From: Diadema setosum
Taxonomy: Eukaryota; Echinodermata; Echinoidea; Diadematoida; Diadematidae
Assembly (NCBI RefSeq): GCF_964275005.1
Contig: NC_092697.1
Span: 16,022,138-16,086,137, forward strand
DNA length: 64,000 bases
Reading direction: 5' to 3'
This document shows positions 12,301 to 21,928 of the stretch, in pieces. A program made the position numbers and the translations under genes. Every line of letters begins with the position of its first letter. Position 1 is the first letter of the stretch. The notes beneath the pieces are model-generated. The model saw only the letters and a list, made by a program, of their open reading frames with translations, made no database searches and was not told the DNA's origin.

Positions 12301-15300
12301 GAGTCACTATACTTTTTCTTGCAAATCTAATAAAAGGCACTGTTGAATATTACTGTCGGTTATTAAATTTTTAGTGCCATCAGCATGTGAGCCATATTAA
12401 GAACTTCTAACCTCAACGAAATTACAAGGAAGCTAAAAGGCAGGTTTAACAGTGCTTATCGTCAAAAATCCTTAATGAAAAAGAATTGCAAGTTTGTGAA
12501 CAAGTTACAATTTCATGATAAACTGCACCAGACAACGTAGAAGATCTATGGTGTTGTACATCAGACCAGAGCTTTCGGCATTGTTCTCCAAACGGGAGGG
12601 GGCGGGGGGGGGGGGGGAGGGGGGCTTCTTTTTAATCATGCTTTTCAGTAGAGGTGATGGACAATGGCCAAAAAAGGGGGGAAAAATATCTCAACCAAAG
12701 AAATCCTTACAATACTGCCAAACCTCCAGGGAAGTGTTGGCTATATGAACCATGCCCTCAACCCGGTAACCACCAATTCCCGCGCACACGGACGCAACAC
12801 ACACGTACACGTAGACACACGTAGACACACGCACTCGCACACACGCACACACACATGGCAAAAAAAAAAGTTTTGCCACCTATGTACAGCATTGCAACAG
12901 CCACAGGCGCAATAATTGTATTCACGAACTAAGAATGACCATTTCATCCACTGTCTAGATCCCTGCCAAGGACAATGCCATGTGACTACAGAAATATGCG
13001 CTCTGCCGGACAATGGCACCGAGTACGCATGCGCATGCCGACCGGGCAAGACAAGGGACACCTCCACCGGTTTATGCCGTGGTAATCAGACATGTCTTCA
13101 TATTACTCAGTATGTCGTTTAACGCCATGGCAATTTCGTCTAGATAAATGTTCTACTCTTGAGATAATTATAGAGAATTAGAGCTGTCCGACGAGCAGTA
13201 TGTTCATATCTTCTTTAGCTAACCGCGTATGCCATTAAATAGCTGTGGCAATATTTTCCAAAATAAAAGTTTAACCACAGGTAAACATTGGAAAACATTC
13301 ATGCTCTCCATGGCACCTATAACTGAATACAATAAGAGCAAGCAGTATAGCTGTCATTTCAATGTTATCTTGACAACAATAATATAATACATACATAGAT
13401 GAAATTCATATGGCACTCATTTCTGGCGTTTCCAAGCGCATCAAAACAGAACGGAGAAGTCGAATTGGAATACATGCCAGTAATATACACGTATGTTGTG
13501 ATATGCATATAGCAAGGGAAAGAAAAATATCACGATTGATTAAATTGATGAGTTTTATGCTGTGATCAAAAAAGGTCAATGTCTAGGCTAACTGCGATGC
13601 GTGGTACCACAGGCATTCGTGGTAAAGTGCATGATGTGTTCTCACTGTTGAGCTATACTGTCTCCGTGTCTTTCAATCAGATTCAATAGCATTTAGTGGT
13701 AACTTCAGCCTGCTTAGAATCAATGGCACGGATGCGGTGTACACTGAAGCCATGTCAGACCCTGAGAGTGAAGACTTCCGTTCGGTGGCAGACCCCGTGG
13801 AGCAACAGGTGGGTAAGGTAGCTTTAAACCGACAAATCACAGAAAGCACATTTCTTTAGCTTGATGTGGTATATTTTTTAATCGTAATTCAATTCATTAT
13901 TGATATTTCATAAGAAAAATAAAACGCCTTCTTCAACTAAGTCATGTTCCGGTCAAAAACCTTCGTTTGTTTTGTTTGTAAAACGAAATACGAATAAAAG
14001 TCAAATTATTTGTCTTTCATACCAGCCTGGAAGGTCAGCTGTAAGAGAGCAAATATGAAGAAATGTTACTCTTTAGTTACTATGTACGAAATGCACCTTC
14101 TGTCATACTTGCCTGTGTTTTAATCAACTCACATCCTTTGTTATCAACCGTGAACGCTATAATAGCATTATGTTTTCGGTCGTTTATAAAGGGTTACTTC
14201 ATTCTTCTCCATGCATCACTGTTGTAGTCATTCAAATGACATGGCGAACAGTCTACAACTTGACTTGCAAAGGGTGTGAGAAGAATGCTACATTTTTCTT
14301 CCCTCATGTAAAACGCCCAAACCCTCATGTGAATATTGCTACACAATTTTCCCAGGATACTCTAATTATAACTACGAAATTGTAACCATTAGTTACCCTC
14401 CTCCTCGTGAGAGATACCACACTTTATAACACTTTGTTTCTCTGCCGTTTTGCCAGAGAAGTTTTGAAAAATGTAGAAGAATAATCTATTACTCTTCCCC
14501 TTGTACATACTTGTCACGGACTATTGTTCGTCTTTAAAAGTTGAAATTCTTACCAAGTTAAAATGCAGGCTGTATGGCCTCAACTTTTAACGGCCGTTTA
14601 TCCCTTCTGCAAAAGTCACAAATTTTTACATGGTTGAAGGTTGAATCTCTTTACATATCGTATTTGCAATCTTACGGTAGTACACCTCATAGTTGTTTCT
14701 TTTTTTTTTTTTTTGCATTTCTAAAGAAATGAAAGACAAACCCCATTTCACTCTGCTCCCCCTTTATACCCGTTGACATTTTATTTGGGGTCTGAATAAA
14801 TTCATTAGAAATCTATAGTACTGTTTCCTCAGGCAATCCATCATAAAAAAAGCTTCTGGTTTTATTCTGAGAAAAAAAAAGTCCGAATTATCTGCCCTCT
14901 GCTCAGCTTATGAAAGGAATCTGATTTTCAGGTTTGAAGAAGGGTGACATAAATTTTAAAGTACACACTCCTTGCCATCGATACGAGCCTTACCTCTCTC
15001 TATCTCTCTATTACTATCTGCCTAGCTCGAGGTAGTATACGCCAGTTACGATCCAGCTCCCAGTGATATCAGGGTGACGAGGCTCTCTAATGGGAGTGTG
15101 GTGGTCGAATACGATCTCGTCTTTTCGAGTGCAGGGGATGAAGAGTGGAGGAATGAACTGGAGGCAGCGCTCAGCCAACGAGTCATCAGTAACGACGGCC
15201 TTCTGGACGCGTCTCAGGACGTGCACCTTGTCGTCGACATGGAGTCCTTTGACCTTCGCCGTAAGAGCCACACTTTTCCGACACTCTCTCACATAACGTT

Positions 15301-18300
15301 ATTACTGCAATATCAATGTTTCGGGCCCTATTTCATAAAGCTGTTCGTAAAGTTACACGTGACTTTACGAACAACTGGAATATGAAGTACCAATATGTGT
15401 GCAGAGGTTTTTTTTTTTTCCTTACGTTTTAAGAAAGTACTACTGTATGTCAATATTTCATCTACATTTGGGCGAAACTACACTTTCAACTAAAACGTGT
15501 GCTGAAATGGAAGAATAATCATTATCATCTGCAAATTTCAATTTTAATTATTGAAATTAACAATGATCAGGAAACCCACTTAGCTTGCCATATTCAAGTA
15601 GTTCGTAAAGTCGTGCGTAACTGTACGAACAACTTTATGAAACAGGGCCCTGGCATGCCTGGTGTCAGTTTACCTAACCCTTTAAGAAAAACAAACAAAC
15701 AAACAAACAAACAAACAAATAAACAACAATAAAGACAACAAACACAATACAAAACAAAACATTAGCTCACAAATCTGATTTGGTAAAGAGTCTGAATTGC
15801 CAGTTAGGATTAATCCGCGTTCTCATCCCTGTCCAAATGAGCACAAGGTTTCATACATCTCTTTTTGTCTTGTGTTTAGATGTTTAGATTGACTAAATAT
15901 TTGGTTTGATTATTGTATGAAACGTGAAAGGTCTCACACATATCATTACCATTTAAACGAATTCCATGTCTTGAGAGATCCCCCGTGAAGTGGCTTCTAG
16001 ATAGAACCATGAATATTTCGTTTCCTGTGACGTTGGTGAAAGCCGTAACTCTGTGCCATCTGCTTCACCAACGTCATTAGCACCTCCTCCTTTTATGTAA
16101 ATGTGTTATTTGTAGCATGCACGGTTACCAGGCCTATACAATTATAATTATGCAAAAAGGAATGCCTGTAAAACGCACAAATTTGTAACGCCGTTTATCG
16201 GTGAAATGAAATCTGAAATCGCTACATTGCCACCATGGTATAAAACGCCACACACTTACTAAACATGGAGAGCCGTACGTAACACGTACACGTGTGTCTT
16301 TTCTTCGCAGTTCAAGTCGTGAATGAATGTGCCTCGGACACGCTGAATGACTGCTCAGCAGACGCTGTCTGTATTGACCATCAGAATCTGGGCGGATTCA
16401 CGTGCCAGTGTGTGGACGGATACCTTGACCTTTACCCGGATGTACTTCCCGGTCGATACTGTTTTCCAGGTAAGCAATGGACATATTTTAGGCCTATAAT
16501 AGGGTACATTATACAAATGATGCACAGGATAGAGTGCGTTAGTGGAGATGTAGCGCACTCGAGGGTATTTACAATTGTGAAACATGTTGCACTACATTGT
16601 AAATACCCGAGAGTGAGCTGCATCTCCACTAACGCCACGAAATAATCATGTGCATCATTTGTTTTATAAAATGGGTCGAAAACTAACAGCATTTTTCACG
16701 TACCTTTGTGGATCAAGATGTCCGAAGATGTTCGTCCCAAACATTTACGCACGTCGCACTCGGAAATCCCGCACACATATAAGTACTGTACGTATAAGAG
16801 TATACGTACGCCACACATGTTATGCACACAAGAAAGGCCGGCCGGCAGCCCGAACTAGAAGTCGTTTACAGGATTAACAGCGCGTATAGTAGCGCGCGAC
16901 GCACTTGTAACAACTGATTGAGTGCGCACTGCTAGTGCAAACATTGTGACGTCGGCCGTGCATGTTAGTGAGAAATTAATACAAGCACACGTGACTCATT
17001 TCAGCGCTTCCAATTGGCTACATTCTTGAACCCATTTTATAAAAGGTGTTATCAAACTATCATACTAAATGATACTTCACCTGAAGTTTGCGAACGGGTT
17101 TACATAGTGAAGACTGAGAAGGCGTGACATGCATGTTTTAGTAGGTTAATGCCTAAGTCGATGACGAACTTTTATAGATATAAAGTGCCTTTGTGACTTT
17201 CTGTTGTAGTCTTAATCTGCAATTTATAGTGAGACACAATACACTAAAATATGGAACATGTTTTGTATGTAGACAAGTAAGGATAGTACAGTCAGTCCGC
17301 AGCACGTATGCTAATGAGCCGATCCGGCAAGATTTATTCAGCACTCTCGTTGACGATCTTTGCGTTCGAAAGGTGTCTCGTCGTGCGAGATTTTGCGAGA
17401 CTTTGATAGGGCTATGGTTTTCACAGTGTAGCGACTTGTACATGCGTCATGGCTACAAGTCACGGTAAATTGTTCTCCAGACTTTGATCTTTATTTTGAT
17501 ACTAAATTTGCGTATAACATCGGATCTTATCATGACTATATAATCAGTTGAATTTGCGTAAATTTTACCTGCTTTTCACGGAAGATTTTGTCGTCTAAAG
17601 TTCTTTTTTGGTTCCTGACCGGATTAAGAAACTGTTGTTTCTGATTTTGGCTTTTTCGTAGAGAGGAAACTTAGATGCTCATCATATATTGGAGTCAAGG
17701 AGACGCAAGCATGATTTATACTAGTTTTTCCGTTTTGAAATGTCTGTAAAATTCACTCCTAAGCCGGAAGTATGCTCCACACAAAGTGTACAGTGGCGCG
17801 AAAGAGCTCTCTCATTGGACAGTGCTTGCATTCAGCGCTTGAACTACACGCGTGCCAGGAAATCGCAAGTGGCATGAAACCGTTATGTAGCAGCGTAATG
17901 ACGTAAATGCAAGCGCTGAATGCAAGCGCTGTCCAATGAGAGAGCTTACTCTTGAGATTGCACGGTTTCAAGCTGATCAACACTGACATCGATGTATATT
18001 TTACTGGTTCCTGACCGGATTAAGCAACAAATTGTCAAGATATTTACATGGATACAAAGATTAGGAGATGGACTACCAAATAAAGCATTTTCATTGAGAC
18101 GCAAGGTGAATTTGGTATTTTTTGACGTCTTGAACGTGTACTGCACGAATTACTTTTTTCATCATTTTTCAAGCTCAAATTACGCTATGATATTTTTCAT
18201 TTACAATAATTTGAGTAACATGTGACGATAGTTTACATATTTTCCTTGAATTTGATACCAAATTTGTGAACATAAGGTGTATTTTTGTTGCCGAAATCCC

Positions 18301-21300
18301 AAGGACAAAATCCCCTTACGCAACTTATTACGTATGCAAGCCTAGAGCGGGCTTGCATACGAGTTGAATAAATACGAGCGAATTATCGGGTGCTGCGGAC
18401 TGACTGAGTACTATTACCCATTATTGCACTATACCCATTATTGTACTATGTAGCCATCAGCATTAGTGAGATGACTTCATCGGCGAAACAGGATATGACT
18501 TATTCACCGAAAGGACTTTTACATTATCCTGAATGTCACGATAGCATCGTATACTATGGTGATACGTATGTGAATGGGTTGTTTTTCTTGTATCCTAAAG
18601 TTCTGTGTTCTGACTGAGAACAAGTATCTATACATTGCTTACAAGGAAGTGCACTCGTTTTAACCCGAATGCATTCTCTGAAACAAGTTTATCGTGCTTA
18701 ATTGATGTGACAATTTGTCGGAATATGGCTTCCCAGTTTGCATTGATTCTGCTCGTTTTTTTTGTTTTTTTTTTTTTTTTTACAGACACAGCTGGGTCGA
18801 ACACATCAGGTAAGTACTTTGCCGTCGTTATTTCTTACAATTACCATTCATTAGCATTCGTAACATCAAATTGTGAAATGACAGATATAAAAAAGGTCTT
18901 GCGTTGGATATGGATGAGGTGTAACAAAGTCACAGTAGAAATGAATGTCTTTAGAATGATTTAATTTGTCGGACAACATTGCCATTCTTTCATAAGGTAA
19001 AAAGTACAATCAAGGGATAAAATGAACTTCATATTTGATCAGGGCAATTTTCCAGTCGAAAAAGGAGGAGGAAGGGGCGAGTATTGGAAATGTAGTTCAT
19101 ATCAACAAAGTATGGATGTGCTTATGAGAGTGTATGTGTTTTTATTTTTGCATTTTTTAAGCGATGTAGTCAATGAAGGCGTAAATAGCAGCCTATTTTG
19201 TGGTCAACCCTCGCAAAGTTTATTGGTAGGAATTCATAAAAGTAGTTAAAATCAGTTCATGGGAATTATGCAAATTTTGATTACGTTTTAAGCCCATGCC
19301 TTTTTGCGCTTGCTTTAATTCATAGACTAGATTAAAGCCAAATATTTGATTAGAACTGTTTGTTTGTTTTTTTAATTCGGGCCTTCGTGACTGTAACAGA
19401 GAAATTACGCCTATTCTGAATTTAGTTCCCACCGTGAAGGATATAATAAAAATTATACAACACATGTATGGAATCTTGCCATCTGATTGGATGAATGCGG
19501 GTCACATGACATTCAGAGGAATCAGCTATCCAACGCTCACTCTCAATGGCAGTGCAATAGTCGACTATTGAACGGTACAAGCGAGCCGGCAGTGCAATAG
19601 ACCGTAGGACACACTGAACTTGTGTATCGTACACTAGCTAGCTGGCATTGTATACGCGCACCCGTAGGGTTTGCGCTGCATGCGCCAGCCCAGCACGCAA
19701 CCGGTTCACCACCAGTCCACCATGCGTACTCACGTACGGCCATGCCACTACTATACGTTATCATGGCTACGTAACCTACCTCTTCTCACCCGAGCTTTGT
19801 TCTCGTCTCTGATGAGGATCTCAGCGCATTGCTAATCATGAGTGAAGTGCAGCAGCAAATACTAAGAAAGTGGTCTAATACAGTATGCTTTAAATAGTGG
19901 TAAGCAAATTCTCTAGCCCTATATATATAGGGTTTAGTTAGACCTTTTTTCAAGACCTACCACAGATCGAGCCAGTGGCAGTACCGTACATTACGTATAG
20001 CTATAGTATAGGCATACTACTACTAGTAACGTTAGGCGTAGGCTTTCGCATAGTTCTCGACCTACCTATTTAGGGTTAAAGCATATCTATTTTGGTCTAG
20101 ACTCTAGACCATGCCGAAATATTTCGATATCATGTGTTGTATAAAACAAATATTCAATGTTTATCATTCGTGCGACGGTACCGAATATTACATTCGGTGC
20201 AAGTTTAACCGTTCTATTCAACTCCGCTTCGCGTCGTTGAATAGAACGGTTAAACTTGCACGCTCATGTAATATTCGGAACCATCGCACTCATAAACATT
20301 GAATATTTGTATACTATATATTGACATGAACTATACCAGTGGTATAGTTATGTTAATTTAAAGATCCGAGTATAATGTGGATTGATGAAATGCAGCAATA
20401 TAACCAGAACACATCAGCGAAATTTGATGAAAATTGGATCGATATCGGAAAAGTTATGAATTTTTACAGTTTTGATGCCGCCATTGCTATAGATGAGAAG
20501 ACTACATCATTTTGTGACGTCACGCATAGACAGTGATATTAAGAAACTACTGATAGAGAAAATGCAACACATTTTCTCTTTTCTGGTATAATGAAAGAGT
20601 TCGTGTACTCGCATTATCTCTCAGAAAGCAGATGGAGTAATTTTCTTCTTAAAATATGTCAGTGTCAGTTTCAAGTCAAGGGAATCTGTACTTTTCATAA
20701 AATGTTATTTTTTTTTTAATTCTCTGTATATTTTCCTTGTATCGTCGCCCGTGTGTGACGTCATGAACTGTATGTCTTCTGATCTGGCGATGGCGGCACC
20801 GATAGAATTTATATCTTTCGAACGAATAGTCCGGTTTTCCTCAAACTTCGCTGATGCGTTCGACTAATATTGTTGCATGCGCTCAATCCACGTGAACATT
20901 TGGGTTTCATTCCCCTTTAAAGCGACTTTACCGAGATGTTCACGTCAGAACCCTGCTGGAAAGAACACAGTGTCCCACAATGTGAGAAACACAATCTGAA
21001 ACAGAGTGTGAAAAAACAGTGTGAACACAATGTGAGTCATCAATACACAGTGTGAAACAAAGCATTACTATGTGAACACTCTGTGAAAAATCACACAACA
21101 GTGTGAACTCATCTTCACACTGTCAAATTCGAGCGTTTTCACAAAGTCGACTATGTGAACACGCTGTGAACACACTGTGGGACACTGTATCCTTTCCAGT
21201 AGGGAAGCACTCTTTATAAAACAGCACATATCAAACAAAAGTACACATTGGATTCCGCCGCCTGCTGGTGCTGATGAATTCACATGTCCATGTCTATTTG

Positions 21301-21897
21301 CAGGCTTCCCGTACTTCGTTATGATCATCATGGCCGCCATCTTGGTTGTAACGATACTACTAATCGTGTGCTTCTCAATGACGTGGTATCAGCAGCAGCT
21401 GAAGTTCCGTTTGAACTCGATAAACTCGAGCGAACAGACCCTCACAAAGGACCTGTCCAACAGACGCTTGTCATCACCTCGGGTGAGCTTTGTCGTTTTT
21501 ATTTTTGTTTGTTTGTTTGTTTGTTTTTGTTGTGTTTTTTTTTTTCGTAAGGACTTTTAACCCTTCAATTCTTTGGTACTGAATCGTATTATCATCATTT
21601 GTACTATTGTTCGTGTTTCCTGAGGTAGTAGAGTAAAAAAAAAAACTATCTTCCGTGAGTCCCTACGTTGTTTATCATGTCTATATTGCAAAATTTTTGA
21701 AAAGCCTTTATAAATGTTCCTAAATTTGTGAAAATTTCTTGAATTGACAGCACGTCTAAAGGGTACTGTATTAGGATTGATATTTCACCCTCACTGTGGC
21801 AATTTTATATGTATCCCACTTCTGATTTTGTGAAAACCACTTTCCAGTGTAAAATGTGCACTGGAATTCAAAGGTGCCAATTCAATGATGTCAGATG

Positions 21898-21928
<31 letters not shown>

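Noticed and set aside
12664-13067. Cys/Val-rich minus-strand frames
   Set aside because: Translation of an AC-rich tract plus antisense of an EGF exon.
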